This document shows positions 1 to 9,936 of a DNA stretch of 64,000 nt, in pieces. Source of the stretch: Diphasiastrum complanatum (Eukaryota > Streptophyta > Lycopodiopsida > Lycopodiales > Lycopodiaceae); assembly GCA_029204225.1 (NCBI GenBank), contig CM055092.1, positions 78,690,527-78,754,526 of the forward strand, written 5' to 3'. Below the pieces are notes generated by a model. That model did no database searches, was not told where the DNA came from, and was given only the letters and a program-made list of their open reading frames with translations. The first letter of the stretch is position 1, and every line of letters starts with the position of its first letter. The translations under genes were made by a program, and so were the position numbers.

Positions 1-120
1 TTCGATATGTGGCTTATAAGTTGTTTTAAGTTATAAATGTAACATGTTGAATGTCCCAACTTCCAAGTATTTTATTGGAAGTTAGAAGTGTCATTTGCTT
101 TGCGAATCCTCAATGTTATA

Positions 121-222
121 GAAGTTATGACTGACAATGCTTCAAACTACGTGGTAATGGGGGAGCTTGTCAATGGGACATATTCCCACACTAATTGTCA
201 CATCATGATGGAAACAACTACA
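121..222 (+). pseudogene. hAT (DUF659-type) transposase fragment
   Basis: A 34-codon stretch reads MTDNASNYVVMGELVNGTYS, then a histidine/cysteine-containing tail. It matches in order the segment TNNASNCVSMGRLVNETYSH of the larger hAT pseudogene at 17.6 kb, so it is a remnant of the same transposase class. The conserved Asp-Asn-Ala-Ser core belongs to the transposase catalytic region in this family (known from the family). No start, splice sites or termini are visible, and stops follow downstream. It lies just 3' of the host TPR gene exon at 442-539 and on the opposite strand. Confidence 0.6.
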
Positions 223-441
223 TGTTTTTTAACCTAATGACTTTCACTTGCTGATTGCTGTCACATCATACTTGAATTTATCCCTGGTACAAGTCTAATT
301 ACAACTGAAACTTACAATCGCTGACTTCAATTGAAGTGTCTGAAATTCTCACAAACAGTCTTTATTTCCAAACACATGTTGAAACAACTTGTCACTTCAA
401 CCGATCTGGATAAAAGCTACAAAATTGTACTTGATACAAAC

Positions 442-539
442 CTTCGAAAAAGTTCTTCAGCCTCATCTAGCTTGTGACGCATTAGAAGTGTGCTGGCTAG
501 ATTTTCAAGTGCCCGTACAGTACTCGAAGCCTCTGGCCC
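442..539 (-). CDS. TPR-repeat host gene, exon (most 3' exon seen)
   Basis: A 98-nt exon on the minus strand, with acceptor ..CATCCAG| and donor CGAAG|GTTTGT. It encodes GPEASSTVRALENLASTLLM followed by RHKLDEAEELFR. This is a TPR motif (helix A with ALENLAxxL, helix B with LDEAEELFRR), third in the series built by the upstream exons. It follows exon 1005-1082 in phase 0 across a 465-bp intron and ends after two bases of the next codon, so at least one more exon is expected beyond the left edge. Helical TPR arrays are protein-interaction scaffolds; the partner is unknown. Confidence 0.8.
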
Positions 540-1004
540 CTGGATGTATCCAAATTTGACACTTTAATGTCCAATCCTACTACTGTGAGAAGTATTATAC
601 ATAGCAGAATCAACAAAACCATGTGCAAACAAGCAGAAAACAAACTACAAACCTTTACACTGGCCTTGGAAATTTCTTAAAACATGCTGGATGGGCACTG
701 GCAAAACTGCCCTACCAAACACTACAGATTTAAGATGCAAACTTCACAGTAGGCAGGTTATTCTGACACATCAGATTGTGGATTCCAAGTCCTCTACAAG
801 GGTCGTCAGCAATGTTGACTAGGGTGACAACTATTGTGGTATGAATTAAGGTTTACAATAACAAGGACAATGATGTCGTCTAGAGATATACACAAAGGAT
901 CGAGAGATTTTTCCAGGCCCTTGAAGCATCCAAATAAAGATTATCATGAACAGCCACTACCTTGGCAGCACCTTAAGTAGATGATAACAGAGAGAGCAGC
1001 ATAC

Positions 1005-1082
1005 CTCTGCCATGTCTAAGATGTGCACTATCTTTCTTTGCAGATTTTCGGCTTCCTGTAACTGGTTTGAATGCACAAGCAT
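1005..1082 (-). CDS. TPR-repeat host gene, exon
   Basis: A 78-nt exon (26 codons, phase 0 to 0), acceptor ..AATGGCAG|, donor GCAGAG|GTATGC. It encodes MLVHSNQLQEAENLQRKIVH then ILDMAE: helix A end, turn and helix B of a TPR, with the QLQEAENLQRK signature. Its N-terminal side completes the repeat begun by the exon at 36376-36432 (RRMGRLAE|MLVHSNQ), and its C-terminal side starts the next repeat in exon 442-539. The joined repeats are exactly 42 residues apart. The intron between this exon and 36376 is about 35.3 kb. Confidence 0.82.
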
Positions 1083-1220
1083 CTGCCATTGAACCCAGCA
1101 GTTGTACTAATTCAGCAAAGAAGGTAGTTCTTATATGACTGTGCAATGATTCAACAGAAAGCAGCATGACTTGAGAAGCTGTGCCAGCTATGAAAACCAT
1201 GTCTTAGTAGTTCACAATAT

Positions 1221-1224
1221 GTGT

Positions 1225-1268
<44 letters not shown>
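1221..1268. repeat. (TG)/(AC)n microsatellite
   Basis: Three GT units pass into about 20 AC units. Simple repeat with no coding content. The surrounding 1083-1694 holds nothing recognisable apart from AT-rich DNA. Confidence 0.95.
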
Positions 1269-1271
<3 letters not shown>

Positions 1272-1694
1272 ATGGCTAAAAAAAAATTGAATAGCTTAGC
1301 TAGTGTAAAATGAACTTAGAAATCATTAATAAACACATTAGAAGAAGAACGTATTGATGAACTGGAAAGAGGCAAAAATAACAATGCATAGAGCTAGAGC
1401 TATATTGAACCGGTTAATTACAGATAGAGATACACTGCAAACCAAAAAGGTGTTAGAGGGAAAATAGTCGACATTACAAGCTCACAAGACCTAACCAACC
1501 CAACTATAACCAAAACACCTAGCAACCTATAAAAATGGAATGCCCTTGATTAGAGCTTTAATCTGATACCCAAAATAAAAAAAAAACGTTTTTGAGAAAC
1601 GCTCCCCCATTTCAAAAATGTGGTTCAAAACGCGTTTCTATATATACATGTATATATATCATAGTTGCACTGCGTTTAGAAACATGTTTCTGAG

Positions 1695-1734
1695 TGGAAG
1701 ACTCATATGTCTGCAAAAGTAGAAAATTAGCCCA
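1695..1734 (-). repeat. Inverted 5' segment of LINE copy 1
   Basis: The sequence GGAAGACTCATATGTCTGCA and its continuation is the reverse complement, with a few small gaps, of LINE sequence at about 6818-6858. That is the stretch immediately upstream in the element of the point where copy 1 begins in sense orientation at 1735. An inverted 5' piece followed by sense sequence is the signature of twin priming during target-primed reverse transcription. Confidence 0.7.
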
Positions 1735-4700
1735 ACATTTCTGGTTTTCAGTGGATTTCTGCTCCACGTCCTATGCTACAGGGCAGGATACTTCGGGCCT
1801 CTAGTGGAGTTGCATGTTTGTACAGGCCCTTATACATGTCAGTGTATACTCCTTTTAATTGGATGGTGTCTCAGGATAGTTATGGCCGTTACTTGTGGCT
1901 TCAGATTACTGCATCCTTCTAGGGGCTAGACCAGGACTTGTTTGTTGCAGTGTGCTACTTTGCTCCCCACACTTCAGTGTTTATGGATTTGGGAGGTGAT
2001 CCTTTCCAGGCCCTTTCTGACGGCGTTGCTAGACTCTCTCTATAGGGTTACATATTGCTTGCAGGGGACTTTAACACACGCACAGTCGCTCGTCAGACTG
2101 AGTTCTATGCTGACACACTCTCTCTTCATCCGTTGGATACCTCCTATGCCCGTTATTCTCAGGACTCATCAGCGACGGTTACACTTTTTGGGTAACAGCT
2201 TCTAAGGTTGGCTCAAGCACACGGTCTCATTATCCTTAACGGTCTTCTTCAGTGGCCATCCTCCTCAGCATATACTTGCTACCCATTTGGTGGCGGTCAC
2301 AGGGTAGTGGACTATTTCATTGCATCTCCTACTTTATTGCCTCGCCTGACATCCTTCACCATCTCTACCCCGGTGCTCGTTGATCACTCTCTGCTCTACC
2401 TCTCCTTCTCCCCAGTGCCAAGTCCGCCTTCTCCTTCACCTTCCCTCTTTGTTCGACCCACCCGCTATCGTATACCTCCTCATCAATCCCAGGCCTATGT
2501 TGCCCACGTCTCTCATCTTCTGGACCACTTTCCTTCCTCCTCTGATGATGTCACTACCCAAGCGTCCTTTTTGACACACACCCTGATTACTTTACTTCTA
2601 CCATGTTAAAAGTGTGGGCAATGTATGGAGACAGAAGTTGGGAGACAGGTTTGAGAAAGTCTAAGTTAAGTGAGTCAACGTCTTTCGCTTTATGGGGTTG
2701 GGCTTTCCTAATCGCAGATTCGATTTGGTCAGAGGTGAAAAGAGAGAATGTAGCGGGTCGAGTGATAGGGAACGAGTAGCATCCCACAATACACCCTCAC
2801 ACTCAACACTCTTCTGTAAGATTTTCCCTTCTCCTCTTCTATTGAGCAACAGGCTAGCTTCTTGTCACATTCCCTCATACAAGCCACCACCCAGGCCTTT
2901 CCCCATAAGACATATTCAACTCACCGAAAGACCTATAACTGATGGTATGATCATGATTGCCACACCTTACATAAACAGGTGGCATTCGCCATGCATCACT
3001 CCCCCAATCTTTTGGTGCAAGTACAGAAGCAGTATCGTCATGTAGTCAATAAAAAGAAAAAAGCCTATCTAACAAGAGATGGTCAGAAGCTTATAGACTC
3101 CCTTTTCTCTTCCTCCTCCTCTCTTTTCTGGAAACTCTTTTCTAAGAAGTCTTCTTTAATTTCACCCATTGATATCAACTCTTGGGTGGAATATGCTACT
3201 CGTTCCCTATCACTCGACCCGCTACATTCTCTCTTTTCACCTCTGACCAAATCGAATCTGCGATTAGGAAAGCCCAACCCCATAAAGCGAAAGACGTTGA
3301 CTCACTTAACTTAGACTTTCTCAAACCTGTCTCCCAACTTCTGTCTCCATACACGCCCACACTTTACTTCTGGCTTCCCAACCAACTGGTGCACGAATCT
3401 CCTCCATCCCATCCTCAAGGCTGGCGACCCAATGAACGTCGATAACTACCGCACTCTCATGATCAGCCACACGATGGCGAAGCTTTATGGCTCAGTCCTA
3501 CAGTCTATGGGTGGATCCCAGGCGGAAGTCAAATGAGCTATTTGCTCTTGGACAGGCTGGCTTCAGACCTGGATATTGATCATGCATTTATCCTACGGTG
3601 CATCATAGATGAGGCTCGACATCGGAGATGGAGAGTATACTGCTGCTTTGTGGATTTCCGCAAGGCCTTTGATTCAGTTCCACGACACCTGCTACTTCAG
3701 CGCTTATCCTCACTTGGTTTTTCACAGGATATCATTATGGCTATCAGCACCTTATATGAGAGGGTATTAGCACGCTTCAGAGATGGCAGCAATTGGTCGT
3801 CTTTTATCCAGAGCACAGTTGGGGTCAAGCAGGGATGTCCACTCTCTCCCACTCTTTTTGCATCGTACATTGATGATCTAGAGTGGATCATCAAGGAGGA
3901 GGGTGGTGATGGATGTCGACTTGCTGATGTTATTATTCCTATCCTACTGTATGCGGATGATGTGGCATTGCTATCCTCTTCAGCCTTTGGGTTACAGCGA
4001 CATCTTGATGCTCTCTATGGCTTTTGCTTAGTGTGGGGCTTGACCGTGAATATTGCTAAGACCAAGGTCATGGTGTTAACACTAACCAGCAGCATATGAG
4101 AGATGACACATTCTACTATGATGGACAACCGCTGGAGATTGTTACCTCATACACCTATCTAGGTGTACTATTCATCGTCGGTCCCTTACTCACTTTCCAC
4201 TCTACTGCTCTATCTCGCTTGCGTAAGGGGCATGATGCCTTGGTACATATGGAGAGAGTGTGTACTACTTCTAGAGACCACCTTTTCTCTACCGCGGTCT
4301 TGCCAGTGGCTATGCACTCGGCGGAGGTTTGGTGCCCAGGATTATCTCAGGGTACTTGGAGAGATATCACTCGCCTACAGATCACCATGTTAGGGAGGAT
4401 GATTCGTGCAAAGCCATCAGTTCCTCATGAGATCCTTTTGGTGGAATTCGCTTCACTTCCCATGGTGGTAGAGGCTTTGTTTCAGATTGTTACCGTTCTA
4501 CATCGACTTGAGACTTTGGTATTCACAGATACGCGATGACAGCGCTTACCTCTTCTCGAGCTATAGCTAAACAGCAGGCTAGATCTTCCTAGTATGGCAA
4601 TGTGGCTACCTTCTTCAAGGCATGGGGCTTCTCGATGCTGGATCTCCCACAGGCTCATGCATTTATCAGACAGCAGTTGTATCGTAGCTATTGTCACATA

Positions 4701-5340
4701 GTATGGGATCGTCCTGATCATGACAGGTCAAGCTTATCTTTTATGGCGCACATATCTTACGTAGAGACAGTCTGGGACTTCCTATTAGACCTTTATATCT
4801 ATCTCTTCCTCTTTCTTTTGGGCTCCGATATAGGTTGGGACTTCTACGAGTCTCTTCGCACCAGCTTGCTATTGAGATAGGTAGATATTCAGGCATTTCG
4901 AGAGAGCATCGGATCTGCCAGATATGCACATTGGGTGTAGTGGAGGATGAGTTCCATATTATCTTCACATGCCCTACATACTATGAGATACGTGGTCGAT
5001 ATCATTGTTTATATCGGGACACCCCCATTACCCTCAGTACCTTCTTGGAGTATCAGGATCCCAGAGTGTTGGCCTTTTACTACGAGAGATGCTTACGTTG
5101 AGAGACTCTTTGATAACTTCGCAGGATACTACTGATTATGGCCAGCCTCTTATCACTAGCTTCTTTCAGAAGCGTGAGCGCGATGACCTATCAGATCTCT
5201 CTCCATCACCATCACCATCTCTATGCTTCCATCTCCATCACCTTCTCCATCTCCACGCAGCCATCATCTCCTCACTGCTTCCATCTCCATGCAACTCTCA
5301 CTTCTTTCTAGCTTTCTTTGTGGCTAGATCTACCTTTTTT
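1735..5340 (+). mobile_element. LINE copy 1, 5'-truncated, ORF2 only, decayed
   Basis: The coding order follows LINE ORF2: endonuclease C-terminal half (about 1745-2600, with PFGGGHRVVDYFI and VDHSLL), reverse transcriptase (3190-4080, with FVDFRKAFDSVPR, GVKQGCPLSPT and LLYADD), thumb/connector (4096-4540), zinc knuckle ICQIC..EFHIIFTC (about 4910-4975) and a C-terminal QPLITSFFQKR motif (5143-5175). At least four frameshifts and several stops break it. The 5' end is truncated inside the endonuclease and preceded by a short inverted segment. A 190-bp inverted duplicate sits between the endonuclease and RT parts (see separate entry). The 3' UTR and (TC)n tail seen in other copies are absent, so the 3' boundary near 5340 is approximate. 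Confidence 0.85.
2593..3365. repeat. Inverted duplication inside LINE copy 1
   Basis: Arm 2593-2781 is the reverse complement of 3194-3365, spaced by about 410 bp of normal-order ORF2. Translated on opposite strands, both arms give the same uninterrupted 49-residue peptide (starting CYSFPITRPATFSLF, ending PVSQLLSPY), so the arms are near-identical although the rest of the element is decayed. The left arm also keeps a few codons (IAHTFN..) that the direct copy has lost. Confidence 0.85.
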
Positions 5341-5640
5341 GTGCATGACACTTTCTTGCATCACTTTTAGCTACTCTAAGCTTGTTTCTCAAGATTTTGT
5401 TGTTGCTATCCTTTTGCAATAGATCCTCAACAGTTTGAGTTTTGAAAATTTGATTTTTCTTGAACTCAAAATTTTCGCAGTCTGTAAAATCCGTACACTT
5501 TTTACAATTACGTACCGTACTGCAAGTACAGTTTGACAATTGCGTAGTGCTCTATCTTACCTTTGATCTGAATCAATTTTTGGGTCAATCGGACTTTGTA
5601 TGACAAAGTTACGCTCATTTTCGTAAAACTGCTTGATTAG
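5341..5640. other. Unassigned spacer between LINE copies 1 and 2
   Basis: AT-rich sequence without recognised coding capacity. It may be the 5' UTR of LINE copy 2 or an older insertion; I could not match it to the 5' UTRs of the other copies, which are GC-rich and internally repeated. Confidence 0.4.
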
Positions 5641-5741
5641 GGTTTTGCTTCCTCTGTCATCTATCTCCTGCAAATCATCCTACGGCTTCGCTTCTTCTTC
5701 CTCCAAGCTTTGTCTTACGCACAAAGCGTGCTAAGAAGTTT

Positions 5742-6692
5742 ATGTCTATAGGCTCTCGCAAACATCTTCGTACTTTAGAAACCATCATGCCTACCGATTC
5801 TGTCAGAGCTCCATCGCCACAGGTTGCTACTTCGTCCTTAGCTGCTATGGGAGACACATGCCACACCTACATGCGGCACACCACTCCTGAGAACATCTCC
5901 TCGTTGAATGAGTACATTTCTAAGCAATTTGCCGCTTTTCTTTCACAACTCAATGAACTTTGTGCGGATTTGCTTACTAAGACTGCCACGATTGACGCTC
6001 AACAGACTGAAATTGCTCCTCTTCGTGCTGCGCTTAGTGCTTTGCAGAGGGACATTATCCCTAATATCTCCCGTGTTGTTGAGGATACTAAGGCATCCAT
6101 GAGTAAGCTTCCCCTACTTGAGCGCCAGATACATGACACTGTTGAGTGCACTGCCCGGATTCCCATTCTTGAACAGCGGCTTCATGAGACGGTGGAACAT
6201 GTACAGAAAGTACCTACTCTCGAGCAAAAAGTACGTGAGACCAAATCACGGGCTTCTATACTGAGATCATCTACCACCTGTAGCACCCTCCTTAGACACC
6301 ACGGTACAACGCGTCTTGGCAGAAGAAGAACAACGTCGGGATGACAAAAAGCTCAACTTAAGATTCCGGGGTCTTCCTACTGAGGGCACAACACTGGACC
6401 AAGTTACCTCTTTGTTTACTTCACGCATGGGGCTCTCAGTAAGGGTATCTAGAATGCTTGGCACCTCCAGCATGATCCGAAGGTATTATTTGTCAAATTC
6501 AAAACTATGGACGACAGGCAGACAGTTCTTCGTGCGCGTTGTACTCTCCGAGGCTCTCGGATTTACATAGATGATGACCTTACTCACTGCCAATGGTTAC
6601 AGCGTAAAACTATTATTCAGGAGGCAAGGACAAAACAACAACGGGTGGTATTTACAAATGACAACCCTCGCTTTTTCTCCAAGCGTCAATAG
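5742..6692 (+). pseudogene. LINE ORF1 (copy 2), frameshifted
   Basis: Likely start is the ATG at 5788 (MPTDSVRAPSPQV), since 5742 is an upstream in-frame ATG with little similarity to the intact ORF1. Residues following are heptad-rich (repeated LLERQIHDTVE, LEQRLHETVE, LEQKVRET), consistent with a trimerising coiled coil. The frame shifts near 6290 and 6490. The later part (NLRFRGLPTEGTT.., then RIYIDDDLTHCQWLQRKTII and VVFTNDNPRFF) aligns with the RRM-like and C-terminal domains of the intact ORF1 at 8987-9895. It ends CAA-TAG and the frame continues open into ORF2. Confidence 0.75.
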
Positions 6693-6733
6693 GAAGTTGG
6701 GGTACTCAGGCATGGGAGCAGCCCGATAGCCCC
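6690..6733 (+). promoter_or_regulatory. Candidate UAG readthrough site (LINE copy 2)
   Basis: ORF1 ends CAA-TAG-GAA at 6687-6695. ORF2 coding continues in the same frame without an ATG before the endonuclease motif FWNC. Six nt after the stop, GGGG (6699-6702) can pair with CCCC (6730-6733), a span of 35 nt, with an inner GGG/CCC pairing. The same geometry occurs in the copy at 9893. Function is inferred. Confidence 0.5.
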
Positions 6734-7678
6734 GGCTAGTGTCACATTCGATTTTTGGAATTGCGGCGACCTCTCCACCTCTTCTATAGCGGCTGATCTT
6801 GACACCTATCTAGGTTCGGCTGATTTTCTACTTTTTGCAGAGACATATGAGTCTTCCACACCCCCACTTCCGCACATTTCTAGTTTTCAGTGGATTTCTG
6901 CTCCACGACCTGTGGTACAAGGCAAGATACTTCGGGCCTCTGGTGGAGTTGCATGTTTGTACAGGTCGATGTATACTCCTATTCGGTTGGTGTCTCAGGA
7001 TACTTATGGCCGTTACTTGTGGCTTCAGATTATTGCATCCTTCTTGGGGCTGGACCAGGACTTGTTTGTTGCAGTGTGCTACTTTGCTCCCCACACTTCA
7101 GTGTTTATTTCCTCCTCAGATGTCCGTTGTATTATGAGATACGGGAGAGGTATTATTGTCTCTTTCACGATGGCCCGCATACACTTCGCGGTTTTGTCTC
7201 CTATCCTGATGCTCGTTGCTTGGGACTTCTTGTTCATGAGATGCTTACTCTCCGTCAGTCTTATCTGCCTGTATCAAATCACCTGGGGTTAGACTCCCGG
7301 CAGCTGCTTCTCACTGGCTTCTTTCGGACTCGAGCACATGCTGATGACTCCGATGATGAGATTCCTATCGCTGTGCCACCGCGGAAAAAGCCCAGATGTA
7401 GTCGGCACTCGCCTCCATCGGGGCCCACTATACGCTCCACTCAGCGAACGCTTCACACTTACTTTCGCTAATATGTACTTATTCTCCACCTGGCCCGGGT
7501 TGTGGGCATTGGTACTTTTTCTGTAGTTCTTCTGTTATACCTGGCCCAGGTTGTGGGCTTATTTCACTTTTGCTTTGTTCTACTTTCATTCGTATCTAGT
7601 TTATAGCATTTTACGGCCACGTCCTCCTATGGATGATGCTCCCACTGTTGCTTGTACATATTTTCTTTTTGGTCTTAT

Positions 7679-7692
7679 GCACCCACGGGTGC
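7679..7692 (+). promoter_or_regulatory. LINE 3' terminal hairpin (copy 2)
   Basis: GCACC-CACG-GGTGC followed by CCAAAAGACGTTAATAAAG and the (TC)n tail. The stem bases differ from the other copies but pairing is kept (GTGCC/GGCAC and ATGCC/GGCAT elsewhere). Probably the structure the reverse transcriptase recognises to start cDNA synthesis. Confidence 0.55.
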
Positions 7693-7710
7693 CCAAAAGA
7701 CGTTAATAAA

Positions 7711-7713
<3 letters not shown>

Positions 7714-7767
<54 letters not shown>
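7714..7767 (+). repeat. (TC)n tail of LINE copy 2
   Basis: About 27 CT units directly after the conserved LINE 3' sequence TTAATAAAGCTTT. The next LINE copy starts at 7768 without intervening unique DNA. Confidence 0.95.
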
Positions 7768-7769
<2 letters not shown>

Positions 7770-8623
7770 AGACATTTTGTGCTCAATGGGGATTACAGGT
7801 GAACATTTCGAAGACCAAAGTTATGGTCTTTAACACTTCTAGATCTTTCATGCTCAGACATGAGCTCACCTTTGAGGATCAGCCTCTAGAGATGGTGTCA
7901 TCATATACCTACCTGGGGGTGCTCTTCAGTGGTCCTATTTTCAGTATGATATGCAACTTTGGCCCGCCTAGGGAAGGGCCATGCGTCCTTGGTCCAGCTA
8001 GAGAGATTATGCTTCAGGAGATATATTCACGATGCTCCTAGCAAGTGTCGCCTTTGTGACATTATGGTCACTCCTACGGTACTCTATTCAGCTGAGACTT
8101 GGTGCACTGGCCTCACCTCCTCTGATTGGCCTAGTATATCACGACTACATATCACTATGCTCTCTCAGATGATACGAGCTAAGTCATCAGTACCACATCA
8201 TATCATCACCACAGAGTTTGCAGTTCATTGCTAGTTGATGCTCTCTTCAGACTCTTCGTGTTTATTCAGAGAGCCTTAGCACTTCCTCCTGACAGATATA
8301 CTTTCATGGCGGTTACCTCTTCAATGCAGCTTCACAGTCTGGGTTTCCACTCATCCTGGTATTCACAGGCCACTCGTCTGTTGAGTTCACTCGGCATCCC
8401 CATCTCCGACCTTCCAGCAGGTACCCATGAGTATATCAAGCGATACATTTATCGAGCTTATCTTTCATCAGGAGAGTAGAATAGAGTAGAGATCTCTCTA
8501 CTAGTTTCTCATATAGTATATGTTTGTTTTATTGGAGACATTTATATGCTCCTTAGTGTTTATCATACTTGGATGTAGTCACTGGTCTTATATGCCTTTT
8601 GGCATTTAAAAGACATTAATAAA

Positions 8624-8628
<5 letters not shown>
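7768..8628 (+). mobile_element. LINE copy 3, 5'-truncated
   Basis: Begins inside ORF2 after YADD, encoding LQTFCAQWGLQVNISKTKVM, then SYTYLGVLFSG and TVLYSAETWCTGL with frameshifts, up to YIYRAYLSSGE at 8479. It then jumps to the 3' UTR, skipping the zinc knuckle and PIP-like tail. The 3' end has hairpin ATGCC-TTTT-GGCAT (8592-8605) and TTAAAAGACATTAATAAAGC, then (TC)n. It abuts a (TC)n tract on both sides. Confidence 0.85.

Positions 8629-8670
<42 letters not shown>
8629..8670 (+). repeat. (TC)n tail of LINE copy 3
   Basis: About 20 CT units. The 5' UTR of LINE copy 4 starts at the next base, so the tract is both a tail and a junction. Confidence 0.95.
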
Positions 8671-8672
<2 letters not shown>

Positions 8673-8940
8673 TGGTGCGCTATCCGCCTGCTGGTGCGCT
8701 GCCCGCCTGCTGGTGCGCTATCCCTCCCTCGCTACCCCTGCCCCTCTCTCTCTCTCTCGCCGCTCTGCTGGTGCGCTGCCCGCTTGCTGGTGCGCTGCCC
8801 GCCTGCTGGTGCGCTGCCCACCCTACTGGTGCGCTGCCCGCCCTGCTAGCGCTGCTGCCCTCTCTCTCTCTTGCGCGCCCACCCGCCCTGCTGGCGCTGC
8901 TGTCCGCCCTGCTGGCGCTGCAGTGCTGACCTTCGCACCT
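8671..8940 (+). repeat. Tandem repeats in the LINE 5' UTR
   Basis: Variable copies of a ~20-bp unit (CTGGTGCGCTGCCCGCCTG) occur at least eight times, broken by short TC runs. The 5' UTR of copy 5 (13798-14040) is also tandemly repeated but with a different unit (CCTCCATCGCACCTATCCTC). Confidence 0.8.
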
Positions 8941-8986
8941 GCCCTACGCTGCCCTGCGCTGGTCCTCCATCTGCTTACCGCCTCCT

Positions 8987-9895
8987 ATGGCACCTAAGAA
9001 AAAGGAGGGTGTTCTTACACCCCCCTCCCTGTTGGACACCCCCCCATCACCGGTAGTGATGGAGGAGCCGTCTTCGGTGACAGAAACTATCAACATGGCT
9101 GCCATTGACTACACTCCTTCCAAACCTACCGAAAGTCTTTTTGCTTATGATCTTAGTTTTATCCGGCAAGAAATTCTTGGACTTAAGAAACAACTACACC
9201 TCTTTGAAGCTGAAAATAGCAAGTTAGCTAAGGATCTTTTTGGTGTCACGGAACGTGTGGAGCAGCTTGAGCAAGAAAATATATATCTTAAGCAACGAAT
9301 TGCAGAAAAAAGTGCCTTGGAGGAGACTTCCAACAAGATCAATAGCTTGGAGAAACAAGTCGAGGAGACGAAAACGTGGGCAGCACTCTTCAAACCGGAT
9401 GATATGGGCAGCAAACTCTCATCACTCGCAAAACAGGTTGAAGAAACGACATCGATCCTTAAGCAAGGTAATCAATCTCAGATTTCATCTTTTCCGAAGG
9501 AAAACGATTTGGAGACAGTTTTGGGTGAACAAGCCAGAAGGGCCAAAAAAGCCTTTAACATTAGAGTAAGAGGCATTGCCAATGGTGGAAAACCGTTGGA
9601 AGAAGCTACGGATTTGCTCATTTCCAAGTTATCTCATGTGGCTGACGGTTTTGATACTGCTTGGCGCAGTAAATTTGATGACAATGTTTTGTTTATCAAG
9701 TTCCGCTCGCTTTCACAACGCAATGCTGCCCTTCGGCTTAGGGCAAAGCTTAAAGGTACTTTCATTTATATGGATGATGACTTAACAAATACTCAATGGT
9801 TGGCAAGAAAAAAGATTATCCTTGAAGCGAAAGAGAAAGGGCAAAGGGTTGTTTTTATTGACGGGAAACCGAGATTTTTCGACCTTCCACAATAG
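8987..9895 (+). CDS. LINE ORF1 protein (coiled coil + RRM-like + CTD)
   Basis: 302 aa. It is likely the RNA-binding chaperone that coats the LINE transcript in the ribonucleoprotein. N-terminus MAPKKKEGVLTPP is basic and proline-rich. About residues 50-180 are a long heptad-patterned coiled coil (LKKQLHLFEAENSKLAKDL, VEQLEQENIYLKQRIAEK). About residues 185-250 start KKAFNIRVRGIANGGKPLEE, an RRM-like fold as in L1 ORF1p. The C-terminal part (IYMDDDLTNTQWLARKKI.., GQRVVFIDGKPRFF) resembles the L1 CTD. The ATG at 8987 is the first in frame after the 5' UTR. It ends CAA-TAG and the same frame stays open into ORF2 for more than 1100 codons. Confidence 0.88.
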   Translation: MAPKKKEGVLTPPSLLDTPPSPVVMEEPSSVTETINMAAIDYTPSKPTESLFAYDLSFIRQEILGLKKQLHLFEAENSKLAKDLFGVTERVEQLEQENIYLKQRIAEKSALEETSNKINSLEKQVEETKTWAALFKPDDMGSKLSSLAKQVEETTSILKQGNQSQISSFPKENDLETVLGEQARRAKKAFNIRVRGIANGGKPLEEATDLLISKLSHVADGFDTAWRSKFDDNVLFIKFRSLSQRNAALRLRAKLKGTFIYMDDDLTNTQWLARKKIILEAKEKGQRVVFIDGKPRFFDLPQ

Positions 9896-9936
9896 GAACT
9901 AGGGGCCCCCGGATATAGAAGCTACCCGAGATCCCC
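9893..9936 (+). promoter_or_regulatory. Candidate UAG readthrough site between ORF1 and ORF2
   Basis: CAA-TAG-GAA at 9890-9898. ORF2 is in the ORF1 frame and has no ATG before the endonuclease WNCNGF motif; the codon where the similarity starts is TTG (9944). Six nt after the stop, GGGG at 9902-9905 can pair with CCCC at 9933-9936 (extended to TAGGGG/CCCCTA by flanking bases), with inner CGG/CCG. UAG-G followed by a structure is a known readthrough class in retroviruses and some plant viruses. Readthrough here is inferred. Confidence 0.55.

Larger units (their letters stand above)
5641..7713 (+). mobile_element. LINE copy 2, internally deleted, with 3' end and tail
   Basis: Order: ORF1 (5742-6692, broken by frameshifts), UAG at 6690-6692, start of ORF2 (TFDFWNCGDL to CYFAPHTSVF, about 6750-7108), then a direct jump to the ORF2 C-terminus (RCPLYYEIRERYYCLFHDG, 7119-7471), 3' UTR and (TC)n. 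About 2.8 kb corresponding to the rest of endonuclease, all of RT and most of the zinc knuckle is missing compared with the copy at 8671-13678. Both ends are retained. The C-terminus has RQLLLTGFFRTR (7298-7333) and ends QRTLHTYFR. The 5' boundary is uncertain. Confidence 0.85.

Noticed and set aside
973-1200. 75-codon minus-strand ORF
   Set aside because: It overlaps the TPR exon 1005-1082 in the wrong frame and crosses its splice sites.
7652-8041. ORFs encoding long Leu-Ser runs across (TC)n tracts (also at 13573, 13590, 15981, 33253)
   Set aside because: Translation of the microsatellite only; no independent evidence of a protein.
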